Origin: Ktedonosporobacter rubrisoli
GTDB taxonomy: Bacteria; Chloroflexota; Ktedonobacteria; Ktedonobacterales; Ktedonobacteraceae
Length of the DNA: 64,000 nt
Assembly: GCF_004208415.1 (NCBI RefSeq)
Contig: NZ_CP035758.1
Location: 2,356,001 to 2,420,000 of the forward strand
Direction of reading: 5' to 3'
Below are positions 34,708 through 44,336 of this stretch, piece by piece. Position 1 is the first letter of the stretch, and every line of letters begins with the position of its first letter. The notes below the pieces were generated by a model, which was not told the origin of the DNA, did not search any database, and was given only the letters and a program-made list of their open reading frames with translations. A program made the position numbers and the translations under genes.

Positions 34708-36393
34708 ATGCTTTTAACAGTCAATCAGCTAACAAAGACGTACGGGGCGATTACAGTACTGAGCGAGATATCCTTTATCGTAAACGCGCAAGATCGAATC
34801 GGTATCGTTGGGCCCAATGGCGTGGGCAAATCGACGCTGTTTCGCTTGCTGACGCATAGCGAAGATGCCGATCAGGGAAGCATCACGTTTGCGCCTGGCG
34901 TCGAGTATGGCTATCTGCCGCAGGCCACTCCTGATTTTTATGGGCGTACCATTGATGAGCTGATTAAAGAAGCGGTTGGTAACCTGTATCAGCTTCAGGA
35001 GCGCATGCAGCAGCTGGAAAGTGCGATGTCGCAGGCAACGGAAGACCAGCTTCCGGCTCTCCTTGAAGAGTACAGCGAGGTCTCCACACGCTTCCAGGAG
35101 CGTGGCGGCTACGAGCTTGATTACAAAATCGATTTTGTGCTATCAGGCCTACACATCGATTACTTGCCGCGCGATCGCGATGTGCATACGCTTTCGGGAG
35201 GCGAAAAGGAGCGCATTGGTCTGGCCATCCTGTTGCTAAGTTCTCCTGATATTCTTCTGCTTGATGAGCCGACAAACCATCTGGATTTTGCTAGCATGGC
35301 CTGGCTTGAAAGCTACTTAGCGGCCTATCGAGGAGCCTTGCTGACCGTCTCGCATGACCGCCAGTTTCTCAATCGCGCGGTGAACCAGATCTTTGAGATA
35401 GATGAACATAAGCATCAATTAAAGGTTTATAGCGGCAACTATGATGCCTATGTGCAGGCCAGGGAGGCCGAGCGGGCCAAATGGGAGGAGGAATATGAGC
35501 GACAACAGGAAGAGATCAAGGCGCTGCGTAAACGCATCAGGGAGGCCAGGTTGCGCGCGAGCAGAACGCATTTTGGCCCAGCGCGCGATAATGATAAATT
35601 TGCGCGTTACTCCCATGAGCAGAGCGCGCAAAGGACTTCCGCCAGCAAGCTGCATATGGCCGAGGCCTTGCTCCAGCGCATCGAGGCTGACCCAATTCCC
35701 AAGCCGCCGGAACTGCTGCAAGGTAACTGGCAATTTAATGGCGAGCCTATGCAATCCCAGGTTGTGCTCAACTTTTCACATGTGAGCAAGCAATTTGGGA
35801 CGCGTAGCCTGTTCCGCGATCTACAGCTTACCATCGCGCCGCGCGCACGTATATTGCTCACGGGTCCAAATGGAGCCGGCAAAACCACGCTCTGTAAACT
35901 GCTTATGGGGCTTGAGCAGCCGGACGAGGGCCAGATCTATCGCGCTCCTGGTGTGCGCATCGGCTACCTATCCCAGGAGCCGGCCCTTGATCCGCAGAAG
36001 ACGGTAATCGAGACGTATCGCTACGATCAGGTTGGCTATGAAGGCGAGTTTGTCGGCCGTTTGATCGGCTACGGGCTCTTCCGTCTTGAAGATATGCCGA
36101 AAAAAGTGAGTCAGTTGAGCCAGGGCCAGCAGCGCAAGTTGGAGATAGCCTGCCTTGTGGCCAGGCAACCGAATGTGCTCTTGCTCGACGAACCTACGAA
36201 CTATATCAGCCTGGATATTCTGGAGACCTTCGAAGCTGCCATTCTTAACTTCCCGGGACCTGTCCTTGCCATCTCGCACGATCGCTGGTTTATTGAGCGC
36301 TTTGGCGGGCAGATCTGGGAGTTGCGCGATGAGCAACTTCAGCAGCTTGATAGCGCAGACTATCTGCAAGCTGCCTGGCTGGATGCAGTTTAA
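34708..36393 (+). CDS. ABC-F family ATPase, possible antibiotic-resistance ribosome protection protein
   Basis: 561 residues and no membrane segments. Two ATPase domains: the first with GPNGVGKST, LSGGEKERIGLAILLL and LLLDEPTNHLD; the second with GPNGAGKTT, LSQGQQRKLEIACLVA and LLLDEPTNYIS. The linker (about 235-320) is charged and helical as in ribosome-binding ABC-F proteins. The second domain's LSQGQ signature and the NYIS instead of NHLD resemble actinobacterial resistance-type ABC-F proteins more than housekeeping EttA/Uup, but this is a family-level inference. These proteins bind the ribosomal E site and dislodge peptidyl-transferase antibiotics. The long leader fits antibiotic-induced attenuation. 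Confidence 0.88.
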   Translation: MLLTVNQLTKTYGAITVLSEISFIVNAQDRIGIVGPNGVGKSTLFRLLTHSEDADQGSITFAPGVEYGYLPQATPDFYGRTIDELIKEAVGNLYQLQERMQQLESAMSQATEDQLPALLEEYSEVSTRFQERGGYELDYKIDFVLSGLHIDYLPRDRDVHTLSGGEKERIGLAILLLSSPDILLLDEPTNHLDFASMAWLESYLAAYRGALLTVSHDRQFLNRAVNQIFEIDEHKHQLKVYSGNYDAYVQAREAERAKWEEEYERQQEEIKALRKRIREARLRASRTHFGPARDNDKFARYSHEQSAQRTSASKLHMAEALLQRIEADPIPKPPELLQGNWQFNGEPMQSQVVLNFSHVSKQFGTRSLFRDLQLTIAPRARILLTGPNGAGKTTLCKLLMGLEQPDEGQIYRAPGVRIGYLSQEPALDPQKTVIETYRYDQVGYEGEFVGRLIGYGLFRLEDMPKKVSQLSQGQQRKLEIACLVARQPNVLLLDEPTNYISLDILETFEAAILNFPGPVLAISHDRWFIERFGGQIWELRDEQLQQLDSADYLQAAWLDAV

Positions 36394-37078
36394 GGGCGAA
36401 CCCTTGACTGCGGAAATGCTTGATAGCGTGTATAGAGACCGAGCAGGCGGCTTGAGATACGGCCGCCTGCCTTCGGCTTACAACAGTAGGCTGAAGTGCA
36501 GCCGGATAAATAGTTCCAGGCCTTTGAGATACATTATTCCTGATCTGTAAAGTAAGTGGCCGACTTTCCTTTATATTTTAAAGTTAATCAGCGATATTTT
36601 CTTTAAATAAGAGTGTACATAATCCGCATTTGCCTTTATACTACTATTGATTGGGCATTGCTGATCAAGAGCAGAGCTTAGCCGAAGGCTGGGACCCTTT
36701 CGGCATCATTGATTTCGCAATGCCTCAGTTTTTTCTCCAGGTGGGATATCGCTACGTAGCCTTGCCACCTGCGCCATTTCTTCCAGCCTGGTAGCAAGCT
36801 CCACGTATCCAGGGTCCTGGCGGATAAGCTGAAGGGCGCTCATGTTCTGTACCCTCGATTTCATAGTTATCGTCTTCCCAATCCCTACAGGTTTCTGCAA
36901 GCGCAAGTCAAGTAATTGCTCCCTCTGGGAACAGCAGTATCAAGCCGAGGTGATGGGAGGAGTCCCGCAATGAGTAGCTCGACCATGCGGCGGCCATTGT
37001 AGCGCGGGTCGAGGTCTTCGCCGTGAAAAAGCAGTCCTCTTCTCCTATATGAGGCTCCTGCCAGCAGAGAAGCGGGGC
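36394..37078. other. Non-coding stretch after the ABC-F gene
   Basis: Contains a hairpin GCAGGCGGC/GCCGCCTGC (36443-36451, 36462-36470) that probably ends the ABC-F transcript. A 66-codon frame on the minus strand (36906-36706, in-frame ATG codons at 36864 and 36843) is of doubtful reality. No RNA gene is recognised in the remainder. Confidence 0.5.
36443..36470 (+). terminator. Hairpin terminator of the ABC-F gene
   Basis: Perfect 9-bp GC-rich stem GCAGGCGGC/GCCGCCTGC with a 10-nt loop, 50 nt after the stop codon; only a short mixed T/C tract follows. Confidence 0.6.
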
Positions 37079-37612
37079 TTACCTCTCAGGAAGAACAACG
37101 GGTCGTATCAGTAGAGGCGTGACCAGCTCTCTTTGAAGATCTTCGAGCGTGTATGGGACTTTCTCGATACGGTCACTCGGCGTAATCGATCCCTCGGTGA
37201 GTATGGAGGCACCAAGCCAGTGGTAATGGAGTCCTCCACAGACGCTGTGCTGTGTAGAGTCAGGAGAGTCGCAAGGTGCATCACGAAGTGCTGCTCCACA
37301 AAGGAGCACCTTACCAATGCGAAACAGGCATCCGGCCAGGTTTTGCAGCGAGCATGAACGAATCACAATATTGCGCCGTCCACTCGGTTCCATCGCCGTT
37401 CCTGGCTGTAAGGCACTCAAAGCTTCAAGCGCCTCTTGTTCCACCAGGGTCACTTCATAGGGCGTTTTTCCACCGGGCTGAGGAAGCCTTGAGTGAGTAA
37501 AGAATCGATCCCCTTCAATGCCTTTTCCAGGGACCAGATGCGCTACAGGGAGGGAAATCATGGGAGCACGGGCTTGCGGTGCAATATGGAGCGAGACGAC
37601 AATCCCTGACAT
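37079..37612 (-). CDS. MOSC-domain protein
   Basis: 177 residues. The MOSC pattern is visible: GIEGDRF (about 33-39), VTLVEQEALEAL, GRRNIVIRSCSLQNLAGCLFRIG, and the conserved Cys in LRDAPCDSP-type position, with AGC..L.G following. MOSC proteins handle sulfur or molybdenum cofactor (YiiM and molybdenum cofactor sulfurase relatives). The C-terminal GGLHYHWLGASILTEGSI deviates from the usual RGGL.A.IL.GG. A molbindin gene 2 kb away and an aldehyde dehydrogenase remnant between them hint at a former redox locus, but no molybdoenzyme is present in this window. Confidence 0.78.
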   Translation of the reverse strand: MSGIVVSLHIAPQARAPMISLPVAHLVPGKGIEGDRFFTHSRLPQPGGKTPYEVTLVEQEALEALSALQPGTAMEPSGRRNIVIRSCSLQNLAGCLFRIGKVLLCGAALRDAPCDSPDSTQHSVCGGLHYHWLGASILTEGSITPSDRIEKVPYTLEDLQRELVTPLLIRPVVLPER

Positions 37613-37750
37613 AAGAACCCCTTTCCTCCTCTTGGAGCGTTACATGCATGTTCTAGTTCTCTAGCTGTTCAGTATACGCACGACAGATGCACCTTGTCTA
37701 CCCCTGCACGTTGGGAAAACAGACCGAACGCATGCGAGACGCGCTACGGG

Positions 37751-38143
37751 TCATTCCACACGGTGACTGGAATCGTTATAGCCTGACGTGAGAAGTGCCA
37801 GGGCCTCGTCGAGCCAGGTACGCACTTGTTCTCTGGTCAGCAATTGCATTTCATACCAGCGTTCTAAGGGATAGTGGGCCAACAGATCCGAGAGCAGTTG
37901 CTCCCGATTGAAGGTTTCCAGGCAAAACTGCCCTGAGTGGACTAATGCCCCTAGAGAGGTCAACAGAAAAAAACGGACTTCTATTTCTCTCCTGGACATC
38001 TTACACTCTGCTTTCTTTCCTTTCAAAGGGGGCAAGTCGTCGCTCTCTGGAGTCAGTTGGTACTGATAGATGACAGGCAAACAGCTTACCACGCACTCCA
38101 GCACAGCCAGATCCCCACAGGCCACGATGCAGGAACCATCCAC
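37751..38143 (-). CDS. Hypothetical protein
   Basis: Up to 130 codons; the C-terminal 80 (from an ATG at 37999) look most gene-like, with amphipathic helices [20 protein letters not shown] and [19 protein letters not shown] recognise no family. The 5' part overlaps the end of the aldehyde dehydrogenase remnant in another frame. The ATG at 37999 comes one base after that frame's stop, so translation may be coupled. It may itself be part of a decayed region. Confidence 0.35.
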   Translation of the reverse strand: MDGSCIVACGDLAVLECVVSCLPVIYQYQLTPESDDLPPLKGKKAECKMSRREIEVRFFLLTSLGALVHSGQFCLETFNREQLLSDLLAHYPLERWYEMQLLTREQVRTWLDEALALLTSGYNDSSHRVE

Positions 38144-38738
38144 TCATCTGCACATTCCGTTCAGATAGTGGACGCCACCTGGATCGACCGTCATCCAGTG
38201 CAACCATAAGCGGTGGGAAGTTCCAGGGAATGATCTGTCCTACCACTCCTATGGGTTCACACAGCGTGTAGGCAAAATACTGCCCTGGCGTCGAAAGAGG
38301 AATGGTATTGTCTTCGATCTTGGTAGCCCAGCCCGCCATATAGCGGAACAGATCGATAGCCAGGGGAAGATCAGCCACACGAGCCACGGTTAGAGGCTTG
38401 CCATTGTCGAGAGATTCAAGTTGGGCAAATGCTTCCGTATGTTGTTCGAGCAGATCCGCGAGCTTGTTGATCAGGCGTCCGCGCAGAGATGGTGTCATTG
38501 TCTTGCGCCAGGGACCGTCGTCAAAAGCGCTGCGTGCTGCCTTGACGGCGCGGTCAATGTCCTCTTTGTCTCCTTCGGCAACATGGGCCATGACTTTCCC
38601 TGTCGCCGGGTTATAGACGGGAAAGGTTTTGCCGGAAGCGGCATCCGCCCACTGTCCATTGATCAACATTTTTCTGGGGGAAGCAAGAAACTGACTGATT
38701 TCTGGAGCGACGTTGATGTCTGTGTCTGAAACTGTCAT
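38001..38738 (-). pseudogene. Truncated aldehyde dehydrogenase
   Basis: The first about 175 residues are a clear aldehyde dehydrogenase N-terminus: [60 protein letters not shown] and the start of the NAD site [12 protein letters not shown]. After [12 protein letters not shown] the sequence stops resembling the family. The catalytic Glu, the Cys loop and the C-terminal 300 residues are missing; a full enzyme has about 490. The remaining 65 codons are read-through of unrelated sequence. It was probably disrupted by deletion, with MOSC and molbindin genes nearby. Confidence 0.75.
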
Positions 38739-39449
38739 GTTTCATCCCTTTCTGAGGTACCATCAGTAGAGTGATAGCACGTATCTCTTCAAGGAGTTCC
38801 GATTTGTGCTTCGAGAACCCTGTGCCTTGCTGAGCTGGAGCGTCCGCTTGTAGAGTGGTGGGACGGCAACAGACAGTTCAGGCGAACGTCCAATCTACGG
38901 AACATATGCACAGAGAAACAGGAAGTATCTTCCGATGAGCACAAAATGTGCCAACCAGCAACAGCAGCTGCCGGGACGATGAAGCGCAGTTCTTGTCAAG
39001 ACCATCAATGCTCATCGAATGAATACTCATAAAGTGAGTATAAAAGAAAAGACCTTTGAAGTCAAGAAAAACCTGTTTCCTTGTCAGGTGCAAAGATTGG
39101 CGACTTGCAGTTCAGTGAGAGTGGAACAAAACGTCCCATCACCTGGTCAGTTGGGATCATCAAACGTGCTTTGCCATCATACGCAAAAGCCACCAGGATC
39201 GGTGTATGCGCAAAGTGTAGATCGATCTTTCCCCGACCACGATACATCGCTAGCTATCGAGGCCTTTCTGCTTTTAGAAAGAGTATTTAGTTATTGAATA
39301 TACTGATAAGATTAATGTATGGTCAATTCCTGATGGAAAGAAAGCACAGAAGGATGATGAAAGTGAATGGCTCCCTATGCATGTTATTGTGAGCAGACGA
39401 ATGCTCCCTTGGTAGCAACAAAGGAGCATTGAGAGCGTTGTATGATGAG
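38739..39449. other. Gene-poor stretch
   Basis: 711 bp with no convincing gene. Several short frames on both strands around 39,060-39,290 lack family features. One contains CAKC, but I cannot tie it to a transposase. A hairpin AATGCTCC/GGAGCATT (39400-39430) probably ends the molbindin transcript. Confidence 0.45.
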
Positions 39450-39671
39450 CTACTCCTCGTTCCTACCCAACATGACCTCTGTTGATTTAATAATTGCCAC
39501 GACAGCCTCACCCTCTTTGAGATTGAGCGCTTCAATAGAGGTTCGCGTGATAGCAGAAACGATCTCTTGCCCATCTGGAAGGGTCATAATGACTTCACCC
39601 ATAACTGCTCCCAGTTTGATGGATTTAACAGTGCCCCGCAGCTGGTTGCGGGCGCTAAAGCGCATGGTCAT
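39450..39671 (-). CDS. Molbindin (TOBE/Mop domain protein)
   Basis: 73 residues from the ATG at 39671, the usual size of a single-domain molbindin. MTMRFSARNQLRGTVKSIK, GAVMGEVIMTLPDG, EIVSAITRTSIEAL, LKEGEAVVAIIKSTEVML cover the whole Mop fold, which binds molybdate or tungstate oxyanions in oligomers for storage or homeostasis. The longer frame (from 39710) is less likely since AAAGGAAG lies about 11 nt before 39671. No mod transporter genes are adjacent. Confidence 0.88.
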   Translation of the reverse strand: MTMRFSARNQLRGTVKSIKLGAVMGEVIMTLPDGQEIVSAITRTSIEALNLKEGEAVVAIIKSTEVMLGRNEE

Positions 39672-40112
39672 ACTGATTTCCACTTCCTTTCTGGAATGAA
39701 GGTCCCTCAAGCAAACTGCTCAGGAGCTAAGATACGTTTTTCTCTCGCTCTGAGAAGTATACACGCAAGATTCAGCGTCCTTGTTTCAGGGAACAGACCA
39801 TCATCTCTTCCTCTTCATATGAGGCCTTGTAGCAGATTAAATAGCCCTGTCCTTTGCTGATTGCCTGCTAAATTTGTAGCGTGCCAGGCTGATGAGTAGT
39901 TATGGCGCTGGTGATCGATGACGTGAAGCTGCCAGGGAATAGAGCCTGGCTTCTCACAAGAGTAGAGGAAGTGGAGGTAGCCCGGGCCATCAGAAACAGC
40001 CTGATGACGCCGGGCCGGCGAGAGACGGGAAAGTGACGAACAAAGCGTGCCAGGGCGAGCTCGCAAGGGGAGAAAGCCCGGCCGGCAACTACTTTGTCGT
40101 CGGCCATCATGG
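39672..40112. other. Intergenic region between molbindin and the polyol operon
   Basis: 441 bp downstream of the long leftward operon. It may contain the operon's end and the molbindin promoter. I see no real gene; frames here are fragments opposite or alongside the dehydrogenase gene. Confidence 0.4.
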
Positions 40113-41186
40113 CTACTTTGAAGTTGCCAGCGCTCCAAGTGGAGCAGGCGTTCCTTCAGGCGGCACGATGGCATATTTAATGCCGCGCTGCTGGCCAACC
40201 AGTTCCAGAGCGTTGACGGCTTCAGAAAGTGGCTTATTGGCGGTGATATAGTCGCGTGCTCGCACCTTACCGCTGCAGATCAGGTCAAAGGCCAGCTTGA
40301 CATGTTTGGGGGTATGATGGAAGATACCTTTGATGGTCAGTTCGCTATAGTGCAGCAGTACCGTATCAACGCTAATGCTCGTGCCAGATTTGGCCCCACC
40401 AAAGAGCAGGACAAGCCCACCCTTGCGCGTCATGCGAATCGTCTTCTCCCACACCTCGGGCAGGCCCACGGCCTCGATAGCGATATCAACTCCGCGCCCT
40501 TCATCCGTGAGCGCCAGTACCGCCTCAACCTGATCGGCTACCTGGCTCACATTGATGGTCTCGGCGGCCCCAAAATGGCGCGCGGCCGCCAGGCGCTCCT
40601 CGCTGAGGTCACAGGAGATGACCCGTGCTCCCTGCAAGGCTGCCAGGTTGGTAAACATCAATCCAATCGGGCCGGCTCCATTCACAACTACCGTATCGCC
40701 CAGCTGCACATTGACCTCATCAACGCCATGCACAGCACAGGCTAGCGGCTCAAGCAGTGCAGCTTCAGCAAAGCTCAAATGATCGGGTAGCACATAAGTA
40801 TTGCGGCGCACGATGCGCTCTGGAATCACAATATACTCTGCATACGCACCATTAAGATAATTGAGATTCTCGCACATGCTCTCGCGATGGATGCGACAAT
40901 AATAGCATTCGCCGCAGGGAGCGCTATTGACCGCCACTACGCGTTGGCCTACCTGAAAGCGTTCCACGCCTTCGCCTACAGACACGATCGTGCCGGAGAA
41001 CTCGTGACCAAAGGGACTGGGCAGCGTCTTAAAGATATTTGGGTGGCCACGCCGATAGGTCTTGAGATCGGTACCGCAGGTAAGCGCTGTTCCAATCTTT
41101 ACCAGCAATTCTCCAGAGCCTGGCTGAGGTACCGGTACGTCTTCCAGGCGTGCATCTCCCGGCTGATAAAAGACGAATGCTTGCAT
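40113..41186 (-). CDS. Zinc-dependent polyol/alcohol dehydrogenase (MDR family)
   Basis: 357 residues. Zn ligand Cys in TCGTDLKTYRRG, His-Glu in GHEFSGTIVSVGEG, four structural-zinc Cys in APCGECYYCRIHRESMC, and the NAD motif GAGPIGLMFTNLAAL are all present. This is the sorbitol/threonine dehydrogenase branch, oxidising a secondary hydroxyl of a polyol. It is the last gene of the PTS operon, which also encodes a sugar kinase and aldolase; the likely reaction is polyol to ketose (inference). AGGAGGAAAATA precedes the ATG at 41186, which is preferred over a longer frame from 41216. Confidence 0.9.
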   Translation of the reverse strand: MQAFVFYQPGDARLEDVPVPQPGSGELLVKIGTALTCGTDLKTYRRGHPNIFKTLPSPFGHEFSGTIVSVGEGVERFQVGQRVVAVNSAPCGECYYCRIHRESMCENLNYLNGAYAEYIVIPERIVRRNTYVLPDHLSFAEAALLEPLACAVHGVDEVNVQLGDTVVVNGAGPIGLMFTNLAALQGARVISCDLSEERLAAARHFGAAETINVSQVADQVEAVLALTDEGRGVDIAIEAVGLPEVWEKTIRMTRKGGLVLLFGGAKSGTSISVDTVLLHYSELTIKGIFHHTPKHVKLAFDLICSGKVRARDYITANKPLSEAVNALELVGQQRGIKYAIVPPEGTPAPLGALATSK

Positions 41187-41287
41187 TATTTTCCTCCTGA
41201 TCTGCGTTAGGAACAATTATAGGTACAGGATGGTAGAAAACCAGCGACAAACGGCTGAGCCTGATGAGTAGGACAGCTATTGTATGT

Positions 41288-41325
41288 ATGCTACACTGGA
41301 CAAAGCCATATTTCCAGTGTAGCAT
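41288..41325 (-). repeat. Intercistronic hairpin
   Basis: ATGCTACACTGG (41288-41299) pairs with CCAGTGTAGCAT (41314-41325), a perfect 12-bp stem, between the aldolase and dehydrogenase genes. It may adjust the transcript level of the last gene or protect mRNA. Confidence 0.55.
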
Positions 41326-41343
41326 GCTGCCTGGCAAGCAAAT

Positions 41344-42012
41344 TTAAGAATTGCTGGGCTCCAGTTCCTTCTTCCCATAGTGCTGGGTCCAGAATTTATG
41401 CAACTTATCCACCTCATCGGCAGGCAAGTGAACCGGCTCACCAAGCTGTTTGGCGATCGAATAAACCTTTGCGCTATCCTCTAGTGCGTGGGCAATGGAG
41501 AAGGTGAGCGCCAGGTTAACTCCCACGACCATCACACCATGATTGCCCCAGATCACGGCTGAACGCTGACCCAGCGTATCAGCAACCAGCTCGGCGAACT
41601 CTGGCGTTCCAGACATGCGGTAGGGCGCTATCGGTACTTCGCCACCCAGGCAAAGCGCCGATTCGGCCAGGATCATCGGGAAAGGCTGATAGATCACTCC
41701 GAAGGCGGTTGCATAGGGCGAATGCGTGTGCATGACGCAGTTGATGTCGGGGCGGCGACGCAGCACAAGCGTATGTAATGGCGTCTCAACAGAGGGTTGC
41801 CACTTGCCCTCAAGCGGATTGCCGTTCGCATCCACAACAGTAATATCTTCGGCCTGCAACTGTTGATAGTCGGCTCCGCTTGGCGTGATACAGACCATCC
41901 CGGTCTCTGGATCGCGCGCGCTTAAGTTGCCCTGGGTGGCACGCACGAGTCCACTATCCTGCATTTTTCTCGCGTAACGGGCAACCTCGGCGCGTAATTC
42001 AGGCAATAACAT
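41344..42012 (-). CDS. Class II aldolase/adducin-family protein
   Basis: 222 residues, the size of L-fuculose-phosphate and related aldolases and L-ribulose-5-phosphate 4-epimerase. GNLSARDPETG and ITPSGADYQQL line the phosphate site, and the zinc ligands are His residues in CVMHTHSPYATAF and VIWGNHGVMVVG. The catalytic Glu/acid appears in WQPSVETPLHT. It would split (or epimerise) a phosphorylated ketose into DHAP and an aldehyde, the end of the polyol/sugar route set up by the other genes here. AAAGGAG precedes the start. Confidence 0.9.
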   Translation of the reverse strand: MLLPELRAEVARYARKMQDSGLVRATQGNLSARDPETGMVCITPSGADYQQLQAEDITVVDANGNPLEGKWQPSVETPLHTLVLRRRPDINCVMHTHSPYATAFGVIYQPFPMILAESALCLGGEVPIAPYRMSGTPEFAELVADTLGQRSAVIWGNHGVMVVGVNLALTFSIAHALEDSAKVYSIAKQLGEPVHLPADEVDKLHKFWTQHYGKKELEPSNS

Positions 42013-42071
42013 GTGATACTCCTTTTATTTGTTGGGCGCTAGTATATTGACAACGTTCCATGTATGTTGAT

Positions 42072-42707
42072 TTAAGCAATGTTTTCAAGGTGACTTATGT
42101 CGTTATAGCGAATCAGGCGCACCCGATCGCCAACGATACGCAATTCAGAGAGGCTGGCAGTATCCAGATCCAGGCTGCGGGCGCTGGATAGCGGCATCTC
42201 TAGAATATGGCTGGCTACCAGGCGCAGGAGCGTTCTATGTGCGACAACAAGAATACTCTGACCGGCATGGGTTGCTAATAACTCGAAAAAGAGCGGCATG
42301 GCCCGGGCGATCACGCCTTGTTGCGTTTCCCCTCCGGTTGGGCGTGCCAACCATGAGCCTCGCTGCCAGAGAGCAATAGCTTCCGGCTCCTCCTCGATTA
42401 GCTCGCTGCGCCGGCGATTTTCCCAGGCTCCAAAATCCATTTCGCGCAGCTCCTTGCGCGTGCGAAGCGGCAAGCCAAGGGCGGTGGCGATTGGTTCAGC
42501 CGTCTGTTGGGCACGCAATTGCGGGCTACAATACAACACATCGATCTGCTCGCGGCTCAGGCGCCTGGCTAGCTGTTGAGCCTGGGCCTGACCGGCCTCA
42601 GAGAGCGGAACGTCGATTGAACCGGTAAAAATATCGTGACGGCTCGTTGGTGTCTGGCCATGTCGCACAAGCAGTAAGCGTGTGCTGACCGGCTGCTCAG
42701 AACTCAT
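42072..42707 (-). CDS. Histidine phosphatase (phosphoglycerate mutase-like)
   Basis: 211 residues from the ATG at 42707 (AAAGGAG 6 nt upstream). The catalytic RHG motif is LLLVRHGQTPTSR; second Arg/Glu in YCSPQLRAQQTAEPI and EMDFGAWENR; the second His in VAHRTLLRLV. Such cobalamin-phosphatase/PGM-like enzymes dephosphorylate small sugar phosphates or phosphoglycerate. Between kinase and aldolase genes, it may relieve accumulation of a toxic phosphosugar (inference). Confidence 0.88.
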   Translation of the reverse strand: MSSEQPVSTRLLLVRHGQTPTSRHDIFTGSIDVPLSEAGQAQAQQLARRLSREQIDVLYCSPQLRAQQTAEPIATALGLPLRTRKELREMDFGAWENRRRSELIEEEPEAIALWQRGSWLARPTGGETQQGVIARAMPLFFELLATHAGQSILVVAHRTLLRLVASHILEMPLSSARSLDLDTASLSELRIVGDRVRLIRYNDISHLENIA

Positions 42708-42846
42708 GTAAAGCTCCTTTGGAACCTTGTGTAAACTTTGTCTATAGCCAGGATACAATATTCAAGTGCGTATTTTCACCTGGCCATTTGCCCTGCTGGC
42801 TTCTCGCCCGCAGCGCGTGCTGATCTGGCCGCTAAGCTCCTGGGCT

Positions 42847-44334
42847 TCAAGCGAGATAGCCGCGCTGGCGTAACTCATCTTTGAAACGTGAGTAGCGTTC
42901 CTCATATTGGGAAATCCAGGCAGGATCTGGCTGCACTTCCTGACTGATCTGTACCATAGCCCTGGTAGCGCTACCCAGATCTGCGTGTAAACGTCCTGCA
43001 GCCGCTAGCACTGCTACGCCCATCGCGGGATCGGCGATCGCGGGTACAACAAAGGGACGCTGGCTGACCGAGGCGCGAATGCGTAACCAGAGCTGGCTTT
43101 GCGAGGCCCCGCCAACCGCGCGAATAGCTCCCTTAACTGGCGCACCAAGCTCACCAACCACCTCAAAGGCCAGGCGTTCAACTAAAGCCACACCCTCCAG
43201 TGCCGCCGCGTAAGCTAGCTCGGCGGGTATATCCACGGAACCGGCAGGGGCAATCTGGAAGCCCTCAGCCTGTGGGGCAACGAAAGGAAAGCGTTCGCCA
43301 CGCCGCACTAAGGGATAGCTGAGCAGATTTGTGGGCAAGAGAGAAGCGGCGCGGCCATCGTAAGCGGCGAGATCCACATTAGCAAAGTTGCGCGCCAGCA
43401 CTTCTCCACCCGTACTGCTGGCCCCACCCGGCAGCCAACCCCGCTCAGGGTGACGGTGGCAGTACAGGCGCCCTTGCTTATCCTTAATCAGCGTAGCGCT
43501 CACGCCCTTAATTGTTAGAGTCGTGCCCAGCGAAGAGACCCAGGTCCCGGGCTCACTGGCCCCGGCCGCAAACTGCGAGGCGCAACCATCGGTCAGGCCG
43601 GCCACGACAAGCATATTGGCATTCAGACCAAGCTCGGCCGCGACTTCAGGGCGCAAAGGCGCGATAGGCGTTCCGGGAGCTACGATGCGGGGCAGTCGCT
43701 CGGCGGGGCTGGATAGTATGTGGGACAGAGCATCCGGATAGCTATCGCTGAGCAGATCGTAACCTGTTTTCAGCACATTCGTATAGTCGCTGATCCCCCA
43801 GACGTCGGTCAGCCTGCCTACCAGGTAATCGGCCTGGTGGGCAACCATGGCCGTGCGTTCCCAGGTTTGCGCCTCATGTCTGGCCAGCCAAAGCAGTTTG
43901 GGCAGGGCAAAAGAAGCATTAAAGCGATAGCCCATACTCTCAGTCAGCTCAGCCAGTTGCGTGTTGCAGATTGCCACCTCGTCTACAGCCCGGGCATCGC
44001 TATACATCAGAGCGGGCCGCAGGGGCTGATGGGCCGCATCGAGCGGAACGAAGGTTCCCGATGTGCCCGATACGCAGAGCGCTACACCGCCCTCGACAGC
44101 TATATTGGCGGCACGCAGCTGCGCACTGAGCTGAGCCAGGGCGCGCGCTGTTGCCTGCCACCATTCCTCCGGCTGCTGCTCAAAGGTTTTTGCGGCCGTA
44201 AGCAGCGCTTGCGCGGGTAACGGAACCGAGGCACGGGCCAGAACCGCTCCCTCAGCCGTCACCGCCAGGCAGCGCACGCCTTGCGTTCCCATATCCAGGC
44301 CGATAACATAACGTGGATTGCCCTTTGTCACCAT
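42847..44334 (-). CDS. FGGY-family carbohydrate kinase (ketopentose kinase candidate)
   Basis: 495 residues. N-terminal phosphate loop VIGLDMGTQGVRCLAV, substrate region SGTSGTFVPLD and SDARAVDE, then TDGCASQFAAGA and GTTLTIKG in the C-terminal half, with GGASQSQLWLRIRA near the ATP site. The GGASSTGGEVL segment recalls D-ribulose kinases of the cyanobacterial/plant type rather than classical XylB; the substrate remains unproven. The start lies 2 nt after the stop of the preceding small gene (TGATCATG overlap), implying coupled translation. Confidence 0.88.
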   Translation of the reverse strand: MVTKGNPRYVIGLDMGTQGVRCLAVTAEGAVLARASVPLPAQALLTAAKTFEQQPEEWWQATARALAQLSAQLRAANIAVEGGVALCVSGTSGTFVPLDAAHQPLRPALMYSDARAVDEVAICNTQLAELTESMGYRFNASFALPKLLWLARHEAQTWERTAMVAHQADYLVGRLTDVWGISDYTNVLKTGYDLLSDSYPDALSHILSSPAERLPRIVAPGTPIAPLRPEVAAELGLNANMLVVAGLTDGCASQFAAGASEPGTWVSSLGTTLTIKGVSATLIKDKQGRLYCHRHPERGWLPGGASSTGGEVLARNFANVDLAAYDGRAASLLPTNLLSYPLVRRGERFPFVAPQAEGFQIAPAGSVDIPAELAYAAALEGVALVERLAFEVVGELGAPVKGAIRAVGGASQSQLWLRIRASVSQRPFVVPAIADPAMGVAVLAAAGRLHADLGSATRAMVQISQEVQPDPAWISQYEERYSRFKDELRQRGYLA

Positions 44335-44336
44335 GA

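Noticed and set aside
36706..36906. 66-codon frame on the minus strand
   Set aside because: Weak ribosome site, no family resemblance and no conserved context; kept only as a note in the intergenic entry.
39062..39297. Short frames with a CAKC motif as a transposase remnant
   Set aside because: The zinc-ribbon pattern is incomplete and no inverted repeats or catalytic motif accompany it.
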